Shown here: piece by piece, positions 9,652-19,377 of the stretch
How the letters are laid out: every line of letters begins with the position of its first letter
How positions within the stretch are numbered: the stretch's first letter is position 1
Assembly: GCF_040807025.1 (NCBI RefSeq)
Contig: NC_090943.1
Location: 978,356-1,042,355 of the forward strand
Origin: Struthio camelus
Taxonomy: Eukaryota; Chordata; Aves; Struthioniformes; Struthionidae
DNA: 64,000 nucleotides
Reading direction: 5' to 3'
Notes under the pieces: generated by a model
What the model saw: only the letters and a program-made list of their open reading frames with translations
Told to the model about the DNA's origin: nothing
Database searches by the model: none
Program-made: the position numbers and the translations under genes

Positions 9652-12600
9652 GTACCGCCGCCGCGCCGACCGCCGGGCTGCCGGCTGGCCCCCGCCTCGG
9701 AGCGCGGCTGCGGGCCGCTCCCGTCCGGGCCTGGGTTGGGGTCCCGTCCGGGGGCAGGTCGGGGCCTCGTCCAGGTGTGGGCTGAGGCCCCGTCCGGGCC
9801 TGGGTTGGGGTCCCGTCCGGGGGCAGGTCGGGGGCTCGTCCAGGTGTGGGCTGAGGCCCCGTCCGGGCCTGGGTTGGGGTCCCGTCCGGGGGCAGGTTGG
9901 GGGCTCGTCCAGGTGTGGGCTGAGGCCCCGTCCGGGCCTGGGTTGGGGTCCCGTCCGGGGGCAGGTCGGGGGCTCGTCCAGGTGTGGGCTGAGGCCCCGT
10001 CCGGGCCTGGGTTGGGGTCCCGTCCGGGGGCAGGTCGGGGCCTCGTCCAGGTGTGGGCTGAGGCCCCGTCCGGGCCTGGGTTGGGGTCCCGTCCGGGGGC
10101 AGGTCGGGGCCTCGTCCAGGTGTGGGCTGAGGCCCCGTCCGGGCCTGGGTTGGGGTCCCGTCCGGGGGCAGGTCGGGGCCTCGTCCAGGTGTGGGCTGAG
10201 GTCCCGTCCGGGCCTGGGTTGGGGTCCCGTCCGGGGGCAGGTCGGGGCCTCAGCCCACACCTGGACGAGGCCCCGTCCGGGCCTGGGTTGGGGTCCCGTC
10301 CGGGCCTGGGTTGGGGTCCCGTCCGGGGTCAGGTCGGGGCCTCGTCCAGGTGTGGGCTGAGGCCCCGTCCGGGCCTGGGTTGGGGTCCCGTCCGGGGGCA
10401 GGTCGGGGGCTCGTCCAGGTGTGGGCTGAGGCCCCGTCCGGGCCTGGGTTGGGGTCCCGTCCGGGGGCAGGTCGGGGCCTCGTCCAGGTGTGGGCTGAGG
10501 CCCTGTCTGGGCCTGGGTTGGGGTCCCGTCCAGGCAGAGGTTGGGGTCCCGTCCGGGGGCAGGTTGGGGGCTCGTCCATTTGTGGGCTGAGGTCCCGTCC
10601 GGGCCTGGGTTGGGGTCCCATCCGGGGGCAGGTCGGGGCCTCGTCCAGGTGTGGGCTGAGGTCCCGTCCGGGCCTGGGTTGGGGTCCCGTCCGGGGGCAG
10701 GTCGGGGCCTCGTCCAGGTGTGGGCTGAGGCCCTGTCTGGGCCTGGGTTGGGGTCCCATCCGGGGGCAGGTCGGGGCCTCGTCCAGGTGTGGGCTGAGGT
10801 CCCGTCCGGGCCTGGGTTGGGGTCCCATCCGGGGGCAGGTCGGGGCCTCGTCCAGGTGTGGGCTGAGGCCCCGTCCGGGCCTGGGTTGGGGTCCCGTCCG
10901 GGGGCAGGTCGGGGCCTCGTCCAGGTGTGGGCTGAGGCCCCGTCCGGGCCTGGGTTGGGGTCCCGTCCGGGGGCAGGTCGGGGGCTCGTCCAGGTGTGGG
11001 CTGAGGCCCCGTCCGGGCCTGGGTTGGGGTCCCGTCCGGGGGCAGGTCGGGGGCTCGTCCAGGTGTGGGCTGAGGCCCTGTCTGGGCCTGGGTTGGGGTC
11101 CCGTCCGGGGGCAGGTTGGGGGCTCGTCCAGGTGTGGGCTGAGGTCCCGTCCGGGCCTGGGTTGGGGTCCCATCCGGGGGCAGGTTGGGGGCTCGTCCAG
11201 GTGTGGGCTGAGGCCGCGTCCGGGGGCAGGTTAGGGTCCCATCCAGGCATGTGTTGAGGTCCCGTCTGGGTGCAGGTTGAGGCCCCGTCCGGGCCTGGGT
11301 TGGGGTCCCGTCCGGGGGCAGGTTGGGGGCTCGTCCAGGTGTGGGCTGAGGCCGCATCCGGGGGCAGGTTAGGGTCCCATCCAGGCATGTGTTGAGGTCC
11401 CGTCCGGACCTGGGTTGAAGTCCCATCTGGGTGCAGGTTAGGGTCCCATCCAGGCATCTGTTGAGGTCCCATCTGGGTGCACGTTGAGGCCCTGTCCGGG
11501 CACGGGTTGGGGGCCCATCTGGGGGCAGGCTGGGGTGCCTTTTCTCCCACGGCTCTTCACATCCCTCTCTCCCTTCGCTAGCCCGGTCTGGCCACCACAG
11601 CCCACCGCGTCCCCAGTCCCCTGCTGCGTGCCAGCCGGGGATGGGTCTGGGACCCGCGTCTCTAGGGAACCACGGTCTCTCCCCCGTGTGCGGACTGGGG
11701 TCCCCACCGGGAACCAGCTCTGCCGTAGGGCACAGCGAGCAGGAGTGTATTTTTTTTTTGAGTGATACGAGACAGTGCTGATATTTCAAACCTCTCCCCA
11801 CAAATCCCATTTTAATACAAAAATTTGTTCTTAAAGAAATAAAATAAAATCAAATCAGGATTCCAGCTATTCCAGAAATGTTTCTGGACGAAACAGCTGC
11901 GCATCGGCATCTCGCTACCCAGTTTCTCAAATATGTTTGGAGAGAGGTGCCGTAGGTGGGAAGCTGTCTCTGAGCTGTTCCTTTTCAGACAGAGCAGAAA
12001 ACGAAACCCAACACCAAAGTTATCCCTCTTTGCAGAGCAATATTGTCCCCATGGGGACTGGCTGGTGAACAGCAATATCAGCCCTGCAAACACAACCCAA
12101 AATCACCGAATGTGCATTTTTTTCCCCAGGAGATGCTTCAGAGCAATTTGCTTTTCCTCCAGAAAGAGAAGGAGGATTTTAACCCAGAAGGAGAAAAGAA
12201 AAGCGATGAGCTGATGGTATGTTCCTCTCTCTCCATGGGCATGCTCTTCCTGCCTGTATATCCGTATATCCACACATCCTGCCTTTCCCTTTCAGTGGAT
12301 ATATTTATCTTTCTCTGCAAGAGCACTCCTGTTTTCTCTCTCCCAGTGCATCTGTCAATCCCATACATCCTCCGTCCACCCTCCCGTCGTCCTTGTCTCG
12401 TTAAGCCTTAGCTGTCATCCTGGGCCCATCAGTGTCCAAACTCGTCTCCACGCTGCCCTCTCCCTCACTTCCCTCTGGCTCAGTATGCCTCTGCTCTTCC
12501 AGCTTTTCCACCCCAATAGCTCTTCTCCTTTCTCCCATGATTATTTGGCCTGCTCTCGTTAGCGCTGCTTCCCCAGGCAGCGTCCCCGTGCCCACCTGGA

Positions 12601-15600
12601 GGTAGAGGGAGGCTGACATGGCTCTTTTCCGCTGCCTTGCAGGGGATGGTGGCATCGGAGAGGGAGAAGCTGCAGGCTGGATTCCAGGAGCTGCAGCAGT
12701 TCCTGCAGGAGCAGGAGGGTGTCCTGCTGGCCCAGCTCGACGAGGTGCACAGCAGGCTCGCAGAGGGGCGCAGCGAATACCTCAGCAGTGTTTCTGCGAG
12801 GAGGTCGCTGCTGGACACGCTGGTTGCCAAGATAGAGAAGAAACGTGGTCAGACGGATATCGAATTCCTTATGGTGAGTCCACGTCGCCCTCGCCAGTCT
12901 GGCAAGTCCTGCAGCGCCCGGCGGGGCTGCGCAGCCTGGCAGGCCTGGGAGCGCGGGGCGGCCAGCCGTGCAGCACCCCTGCGTCTGCGGCTTGACCCTG
13001 AACTGAGGGGATGTGATAGTTTTGAGGAGCTGGGGAAAAGGCAGAAGTGATGTTAGACTCGCACAGTCGCCAGGAGACTGGATGATCCCCGGGGATTCCC
13101 ATCACCGGGGTGCGCAAAGCGGCGAGGAGGGCTGCAGCGCGGCAGCAGGCGACAGGTCCGGGCAGCAGCAGAGGGTCAGGCCGGAGCTTCGGGAGGAAGG
13201 AGCGTGTCCCTGCACCAGAGCCCCTGCCCGGTCTGCGCAGGAGGCGGGCGGCCGCCCTGGCCTGGCAGTGACGGCGACGGGGTCCCGTGCGGGGTGGCTG
13301 CTGGGGCACGTGGGCCTGGCTGCGCGATGCCTCGCAGGGAGATGGTCAGCAGTGGCAGGGAGCAAGGGAAAGGTGCAGGTGATGGGAAGGACAGGGAGCT
13401 GAAGGGGTGAAGTCCGGCAGCCTGCACTGTTGTCCACCGAGTCCCACAGTGGGAGAACTGGAGGCACTGGGGGACACTGGGAGGAGACTGGTTTGAATCA
13501 GAGGAAGGCAAGTCCTTCATGCAGCGGGGGAGCAACCTGTGTAACTCGCCGCCCCAGGCGCTGTGGTTCTTCGTGGCAGTGTCAGAACTGAACTAGTGTT
13601 TTCTGTCCTTCCTAGGATATTGACAGCACCCTGAACAGGTAAGAAACGGGCTCAGCGTCGCTCTCCTCCTGGGCAGAGGTTTGGAAACCCTGCAGGAGCC
13701 TCAGCAGCAGTAGCCAAGAGGGGAAGTGGCTTTGCCCTGCAAAGTATTTGGATTTAATGTGATGTTATCAGGAACCAAAGCTGGTTGTATGGCTGGGGGT
13801 GGAGCAGCTCTGGGAGCAATAGCTGGAACCTGCAGTAGGCAAAAACTTAGCTTTTGGGGTTTTTTTTGCCTTATATTCTTTTCCAGCACTAAATTATTTC
13901 TATTTTGCTCTATATTTGCTAAAAGAAGGGTTGGGCAAGTCACAGACAAACCGGCCTTCAAAAGCGCCAAGCGCCTGAATGCCGGGTGAGCTCAGTGCTG
14001 GGAAGTCGGCTTTGCGCCCCCCAGCATCTCTCCAGCCTCTCTCCCGGCCTGACAAAGACGAGGTTTCTGTGCTGGTAGCCAGGACGCAGTGAGGCCCAGG
14101 CTCTCATCTCTGCTCTGCACCCGCTGGGCTCCGGGGTGGCCAGTCTCTCCCTGTGGCTCAGCCTCCCTCTCCTGCCTTGTGCCATCCCACCAGGGAGAGA
14201 GGCTGCCCCGCTGCGTGAGCCGTGTCCAGCATGGGGGCGGCTGAGCGCCGCAGGACCCTGCGTGAGATGAGGAGAGTAATAGCTCAGCTGAATTTTGCAG
14301 GCAGACGTTTCCTCTTGCTATACGGGATTGTTCCCCGCTGTCTCCATCCTGGCCCCAGGTGCTGGCTCACTGCTGTGGTGAGGGCTCACCTCCACGTTGC
14401 TGTGTCTTCCTAGCTGCGAGACAGCGAAAGCCCCGATCCCGGAGCCGGTTTCCTTAGAGCTGCAGAGGAGAGTTTGCAGCCTCTCCAAGACGAGCAAGCT
14501 GGTCATGGGTGCCATGGCTGAATTCAAAGGTAAAGCAAAGAAGCAGTGAGCGATATCTTGCTGCACAGCCTGCGCCCAGGCCCCACGTGGGTTTGCCGCT
14601 GCCCCAGGGCACTGGGCCATGCTATCTTTAATGAACACGTTTGCTGAAGCTCATCTGCGAGCCGCCTGGTGCCCAGGGGGTTTAGGAGGGGGCTCTGCAG
14701 AAGCCACGAGCTGTGCCTCCTGCTTGTCTCCGCTGCACACACGTGTCCGTGGCAGAGCTGCTCCCGGGAGCATCCTCGCGCTGTGGCCTCTGCCCAGGGC
14801 ACGGGCTCATCGCACCGGCTCCAGGCAGGGCCGCAGCTCTGAGACAGGCTTTGCTGGAGCCTGGGGTGGGCGGCAGGAGGTGGGCAGTGGGGCCCAGATC
14901 AGGATTTCATCTCTGATGGCCTCAGTGCTCTAAGGGGAGCAGGAAAGAGGCTGCAAGAGGAAAGAGAACTCATCCCTCCCCCTTTCCTTCCTCTAGTGAA
15001 TCTGCTGAACAAGATGGATAGAGAAAAGGGTAAGTTTCTGGAGCTGGTGGGCACAAGCAAGGGAGAACAGCTTTCCTGAAATAAGTTTCCTCATGTCCAG
15101 AGGGTAGAGATAGGCTCACACCATGACATCTGAGTCCAGGTCCCTTCATTTTGACTAGGCCCACTATAAAAATGCAGGCCCATTCCCAAGCTGAGAAACC
15201 GCCAGAGACACCGTTCTCTAGCACTGCACAAGACCCTCTGCCAGGGCAGCGCTGGGCCCTCGGCTTCGCTGTCTCTCTGGAGAGTTTCTCTTCTTTCGCC
15301 GTGATTTGTAAGGGATTTAGTAGATAAACGCAGGTGGGTCCGTTCCTGTGGCCGGAGCAAGAGGGGCCCATAAGCATTTTGAGCTGGTTTTTAGGCACAG
15401 AAGGGAAATGCCTCTGCACGCGCTTGGGGGTGCCTTCGGGCCTGGGAGCACCACAGGGCTCGGAGCTGGTCGGAGCTGTTTGTGGTGAGGCTGGTCGCTG
15501 CCTTGTGGTTTCGTGGCCGAGGACCAGACTCGCAGGATGGCGTTCCTCAGTTTCCCCTAAGCCGCGGTCCCCGCCACGAGCAGAGGCCCCAGGAGGAGCG

Positions 15601-16773
15601 GGCTTAGCGGAGGGGCCGGGGTGGTGGTGCTGGGCGGTGACACCTCTGTGGCCTTGCGGGACGGCCGCAGGATGGCAGCAGAGCATCCTGCGTTAGCAGA
15701 TGGCTCCGGCTTTGCAATGAGACTGCCTGGTTAGCGGGCAGAGCGGGGCCTTGGGAGCGGCTTCTCTCTTTGGTGGGCGCTTGTCCCTTGACAGCGGAGC
15801 AGGGCTTGGCCTGGCACCATCACACGTAACGCTTCCTCACTTCCCCCGGCGATAGGCTGTTCCCCTGCGGCCCTTCGGGTACCCCTGTGCCCAGCCTGGC
15901 TGGGAGTGCTGCAGCTCTGTTATGCTTAAGCCCAGCAATAACGGGGATGTTGGGAAGCAGAGGTTTGGCAAAGCGCAGTGTGTCGGCAGGAATTCAGAGC
16001 ATCCTCCTCTGTGTCAAAGAGCCCCGGGGCGTGGGGACGCTGCTTGGCCCAGTCCTGCTCTGGGAAGTGTTGCTTCTGCCAAGCTTCGCCCGTGGTGGAC
16101 GTGGGGCTGCAGCCTCTGGGTCCCTGCAGGGAGGGTGGGGAGGGTCCTGTGCCATGCGAGGGGGCTGCATGTGCTGCGTGCCTGCTTGCGGGATGTCAGG
16201 AGAGGCACTGCTTTGCCTGTCGGCGGACGACGGACTGACGTTTCCCTCTGTCGTTCGTTAGTGAAGGTGACCCTGGACCCGGAGACGGCAAACCCTTACC
16301 TGGTCCTGTCGAAGGACGGCAAAACCGTGCGTCTTGGGGAAGGACAGCAAAAGCTCCCTGACACCCCCAAGAGATTCACAGGCAGCCCCAGCGTCCTGGG
16401 CTCCCAGGGGTTCACGGCAGGGAGGCATTACTGGGAGCTGGAGGTGGGGGACGGGGACAGCTGGGCCGTGGGGGTGGCCGTGGAGTCCGTGCAGAGGAAG
16501 GAAGCGCTCAGCCTCGCCATGGGAGGGATCTGGGCCGTGCGGCTGGACTGGGATCGCCAGTACATGGCGCTTACCATGCCCCCCACCCCACTGGTCCTGC
16601 AAGAAGCGCCTCGGCAGATCAGGGTCCACCTGGACTACGAAGCCGGCGAAGTGACCTTCTACAACGTGGAAAACATGACACAGATCTTCCAGTTCAAGGC
16701 CTCCTTCACTGAGAAGGTCTTCCCATACTTTTGGCTCTGGTCAGCGGAATCCTATATCCGGCTGTGTGACTGA
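9115..16773 (+). CDS. TRIM-family E3 ubiquitin ligase (RING, B-box, coiled coil, PRY-SPRY)
   Basis: Seven coding exons splice in phase to 512 aa: 9115-9651, 12130-12216, 12643-12873, 13616-13638, 14414-14529, 14997-15029 and 16262-16773. All introns are GT-AG. Exon sizes 231, 23 and 116 nt match the conserved layout of class IV (SPRY) TRIM genes such as TRIM39, TRIM27 and TRIM7. Residues 1-54 are Ser/Arg, poly-Pro and alternating Glu/Ala runs. A C3HC4 RING spans 57-92 (CAVC...CGHGLCAAC...CPQC), a B-box 130-166, a coiled coil about 180-293, and PRY-SPRY 343-512. The RING is complete, so ubiquitin transfer from an E2 is expected; the SPRY presumably binds the target. The B-box lacks one of the usual closing histidines. 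Which TRIM paralogue this is cannot be settled by eye. Confidence 0.88.
9723..11537 (+). repeat. 1.8-kb minisatellite of 69-bp units, each three 23-bp monomers (TRIM intron 1)
   Basis: The basic unit is 69 bp made of three diverged 23-bp monomers. Each begins GTCC and is G-rich: one contains GGGCCTGGGTTGGGG, one GGGGGCAGGTCGGGG, one AGGTGTGGGCTGAGG. There are about 26 unit lengths. Distal copies (after about 11.2 kb) are more degenerate and shortened. Because 69 and 23x3 are multiples of 3, several frames stay open on both strands; these are not genes. One monomer is inverted (10246-10272). Confidence 0.93.
11538..12129 (+). other. Remainder of TRIM intron 1
   Basis: Non-repetitive sequence between the minisatellite and exon 2. 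It ends in a pyrimidine-rich tract and TTTCCCCAG at 12121-12129. No other feature is recognised. Confidence 0.6.
12130..12873 (+). CDS. TRIM exons 2-3: coiled coil
   Basis: Exon 2 (12130-12216, 29 codons) starts EMLQSNLLFLQKEKEDF and ends at ATG|GTATGT. Exon 3 (12643-12873, 231 nt, 77 codons) starts GMVASEREKLQ and ends DIEFLM before GTGAGT. Both show heptad-like Leu spacing and many Glu, Lys and Gln residues, as expected for the antiparallel TRIM coiled coil. The 231-nt size is the family standard. Exon 2 is 87 nt rather than the common 96 nt. Confidence 0.85.
13616..13638 (+). CDS. TRIM exon 4 (23-nt micro-exon)
   Basis: CCTAG acceptor, 23 coding bases (DIDSTLNR with a split last codon) and donor GTAAGA. 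A 23-nt exon at this position is diagnostic of SPRY-class TRIM genes. Confidence 0.85.
14414..15029 (+). CDS. TRIM exons 5-6: linker between coiled coil and SPRY
   Basis: Exon 5 (14414-14529, 116 nt) encodes CETAKAPIPEPVSLELQRRV and continues to AMAEFK. Exon 6 (14997-15029, 33 nt) encodes VNLLNKMDREK. Phases 2-1-1 join correctly to exons 4 and 7. Confidence 0.8.
15030..16261 (+). other. TRIM intron 6
   Basis: 1.2-kb intron with no recognisable repeat or exon. It ends at CGTTAG before the SPRY exon. Confidence 0.6.
16262..16773 (+). CDS. TRIM exon 7: PRY-SPRY (B30.2) domain
   Basis: The exon starts in phase with VKVTLDPETANPYLVLS, the classic PRY opening. The three B30.2 motifs follow: LDP near the start, WELEVGDGDSWAVGVA in the middle, and an LDYEAGEVTFYN plus FPYFWLWS segment near the end. 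The stop is TGA at 16771-16773. All hallmark residues are present, so the domain should fold and bind a ligand. The ligand is unknown. Confidence 0.92.
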
Positions 16774-16934
16774 TGGGGTCGGATGCCTCCTGGTCCCCTA
16801 CCCGTGCCTTTGGTTAGCTGAGCGGGAGGGCTGCGTGGGGACGGCGCGGCGTCGCGTGGCAAACTCCCCTTCCGCTTGGGCTGCCTGGTGTCCGCATGCT
16901 GCTGCTGCTCCCGCTGCTGCTCGTCTGCTGGAGC

Positions 16935-16940
16935 ATTAAA
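16935..16940 (+). terminator. Polyadenylation signal ATTAAA (TRIM gene)
   Basis: The hexamer lies 162 bases after the stop and is the nearest poly(A)-like signal. Confidence 0.5.
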
Positions 16941-17530
16941 GATGCGCTTGGCCTATCTGGGGGTGTCCGTGCTGGTATCCTGGCCAGATCTCACAGTGGC
17001 AGTTGTTGCTGAGGGCGCAGCCACACGGATAAGTAGGGGAACGGCAGGGAAGGTGCTCCAGCCCTGGTCCCCGATTGCCCACGCTGGTCTTTGACAGCTC
17101 TGCTGGCTGCTTTTGGCTGCGTGTGGTGTGACGTGGGGACACGGCCGCCCTGCACCCTTGCTCCCTGGGGCTGGGAGTCGCGGGGGGATTTGGGTGAAGC
17201 CGCGGAGTTGCTAACGGTGCTGGTAGCTGCCTGCATGAAACCGCGTTGCAATGAAGGTGGTAAATTAAAGGGGCCCAGGGGAAACGGCGGCTGCGGAGCA
17301 GCGGGGACCTGGGGTGGTGTCAGCCTCGGGATTGAGGGGGGCGCGGGACCGGCAGCTCAGCGGTAGACAGGACGGCAGAGGACGCGAGTGCTGCCAGAGG
17401 CCATCGCGGCCCCTCTGCGTGAACGTGCCCTCGTGCGTTGCCATCAGCTCTGCGCGCAGGTCTGCTCCCCGGAGGAAGGAAAACATCCGGAGATGGGACA
17501 AAGCTGACCAGAGAGCCCCCGCGGCGTGGG
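16941..17530. other. Intergenic sequence between TRIM and the CR1 fragment
   Basis: GC-rich unique sequence. No coding, RNA or repeat feature is recognised. Confidence 0.5.
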
Positions 17531-18385
17531 TCACAGAATCACAGAATCATTTAGGTTGGATGGGACCTCTGGAGATCATCTAGTCCAACCTCCCAGCTCA
17601 AGCAGGGTCACCTAGAGCATATTTCCCAGGACCACATCCAGACAGGTTTTGAATATCTCCAGGGAAGGAAACTCTACCACCTCTCTGGGCAACCTGTTCC
17701 AATGCTCTGTCACCCTCACAGTCAAGAAGTTTTTTCTCAGGTTTAGGTGGAACTTCCTGTGGTTCAGTTTGTGCCCGTTGCCTCTTGTCCTGTTGCTGGG
17801 CACCACGGAGAAGAGGCTGGCCTCATCCTCTTGACACTCCCCCTTCAGAGACTTGTACACGTTGATGAGATCCCCTCTCAATCTTCTCTTCCCCAGGCTG
17901 AACAGGCCCAGCTCTTGCAGCCTTTCTTCCTAGGAGAGGTGCTCCAGCCCTCTAATCATCTTGGTAGCCCTCCGCTGGACTTTCTCCAGGAGTGCCACGT
18001 CTCTCTTGTCCTGGGGAGCCCAGAACTGGACCCAGCACTCCAGGTGAGGCCTCCCCAGGGCTGAGGAGAGGGGCAGGATCACCTCCCTCCACCTGCTGGC
18101 AACACTCTGCCTCATGCACCCCAGGAGACCATTGGCCTTCTAGGCCACAAGGGCACACTGCTGGCTCAGGGTCAACTTGTTGTCCACCAGCACTCCCAGG
18201 TCCTTCTCTGCAGAGCTGCTTTCCAGCAGGTCAACCCCCAGCCTGTCCTGGTGCATGGGGTTATTCCTGCCTAGGTGCAGGACCTTGCACTTGCCTTGGT
18301 TGAACTTCATGAGGTCCCCCTCCGCCCAACTCTCCAACCTGTCCAGGTCCCTCTGAATGGCAGCACAGCCTTCTGGTCCCTCAAG
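17531..18385 (-). mobile_element. CR1 LINE, 5'-truncated, about 850 bp (3' end of ORF2 plus 3' tail)
   Basis: On the minus strand the element ends with tandem ATTCTGTG-type octamers (17532-17550), the hallmark 3' terminus of avian CR1. Upstream, the minus strand encodes reverse-transcriptase C-terminal motifs: [63 protein letters not shown] and [15 protein letters not shown]. The frame is broken by frameshifts near 17.9 and 18.12 kb, so it is dead. The endonuclease and most of the RT are absent, as usual for CR1. Its good match to the typical CR1 sequence suggests fairly recent insertion. It ends about 365 bp upstream of the CDC25A promoter palindrome. Confidence 0.93.
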
Positions 18386-18740
18386 GCCGTGCGGCCGCTT
18401 TTCGTTTTTTGTTTTCTTTCTTTGTTTTAAACCTTTGAAGTTTCCAGCCTGGAATGGCCGTTTCCCACTCGTGGTTATACGCCGTGACTTTATATTTTTA
18501 GGCACCGGGCGGGTGTCGCTTCCCCGGGGGATGCTGCACCCTGTGGCGGGAGGGCGTTTCACCCCAAACAGGACGGGGTGAGAAGGTTTACGGGCCTTAA
18601 AACAACCCTTGTCGCCGGGAAAAAAAAAACGGGGGGAAAAAAAAAAAGGCACCCGGCCTTTTTTAGGGCTGCGACAAGAGTGAGGGGAGTAGTGTGAGTA
18701 ACAGGCCCCCATGAGGGCGGCTTGACTGGAGGCGCCTCAG
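18386..18740. other. Spacer between the CR1 fragment and the CDC25A promoter
   Basis: Contains A-runs around 18620-18648 (AAAAAAAAAC then GGGGGG then A-run). No gene is recognised. Confidence 0.4.
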
Positions 18741-18749
18741 GGAGGCTGG

Positions 18750-18838
18750 GGACTACATTTCCCAGCATGCAACGCCGAGGCGGGCAACGCGTTCCACGCG
18801 TTGCCCGCCTCGGCGTTGCATGCTGGGAAATGTAGTCC
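18750..18838. promoter_or_regulatory. Perfect 89-bp palindrome with two head-to-head ZNF143-type sites
   Basis: The left arm 18750-18792 and right arm 18796-18838 are exact reverse complements over 43 bases, separated by a 3-base loop (18793-18795). Each outer arm carries ACTACATTTCCCAGCATGC, which closely matches the ZNF143/STAF (SBS) consensus ACTACAATTCCCAGMATGC. The inner arms hold GCGGGCAACGCG. It lies about 390-475 bases upstream of the CDC25A ATG. Regulatory function is inferred from the motif and position. Confidence 0.85.
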
Positions 18839-18889
18839 TCTCCGCCGGCCACAAAGCAAGCCCCCCCCACCTATTCCTCGAGGCACCCC

Positions 18890-19087
18890 ATTGGCCGCCC
18901 TCTCTGGCAAAGCCTATTGGCCGCAAGCGCTGTCAAGCAGCCCATGAGGGGAAGGAAGGCGATTCCCGGCGTTTCGATTGGTCGGAGGAAGGAGCGGGCG
19001 GGGTAGAACTAAAAAAAAAACCCCACCCACCCACCAAAGCCCTGAGGAGACGCTGGTTCTGATTGGCGGAGAGGGAGTTTGGCGCCA
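18890..19087 (+). promoter_or_regulatory. CDC25A: CDC25A core promoter: four inverted CCAAT boxes and an E2F-like site
   Basis: ATTGG (inverted CCAAT, NF-Y type) occurs at 18890-18894, 18916-18920, 18977-18981 and 19062-19066. TTTGGCGCCA at 19078-19087 fits an E2F site (TTTSGCGC). There is no TATA box. Multiple CCAAT boxes with E2F are a known signature of G1/S and G2/M cell-cycle promoters, and human CDC25A is an E2F target. The start site probably lies between 19090 and 19220. Confidence 0.72.
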
Positions 19088-19225
19088 GCTTCGGAGCGGG
19101 GGCGGAGCGGGCGGGCGGCGCGCGCGCGCCGGGCGACGGGTGGCGGCGGGGGTCAAAGCGGCGCGGGTTGTTAGGGGGGCGGGGGGGGGAGGTTGCTGAC
19201 AGGAGGAAGGAGTCGGCTCGCCGCC

Positions 19226-19377
19226 ATGCACCGTGCGCCGGGGGGCTCGCACCGCCGCCGCCTCCTGCTGCTCTCCCCGGCGCCGCCCGCCGCCTCCGCC
19301 GTCGTCAAGTCCCTCTTTCCCGCCGAGCTCTCGCCGGTCTCCGACCTCCGCCTCACCATGGAGCAGCTGGGACGCGG
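19226..19377 (+). CDS. CDC25A: CDC25A exon 1
   Basis: ATG at 19226 in GCCGCCATGC, a strong Kozak context. It encodes an [13 protein letters not shown] segment and ends [13 protein letters not shown], paralleling the human start (HRRRLLF... and TMDQLQGLG). The donor GTCAGT at 19378 precedes a C-run minisatellite by only about 20 bases. Residues 1-51, last codon split. Confidence 0.9.

Noticed and set aside
5649-9785. Open frame of 1378 codons (Leu-Ser-His-Thr repeats running into Pro/Arg/Ala-rich sequence)
   Set aside because: It is the CT/CA array read in a stop-poor frame, continuing out of frame through the TRIM RING exon. No domain, and the true TRIM frame is different.
8983-11550. Minus-strand open frame of 855 codons
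   Set aside because: Antisense of the 69-bp minisatellite and TRIM exon 1. A unit length divisible by 3 keeps it open; there is no non-repeat protein content.
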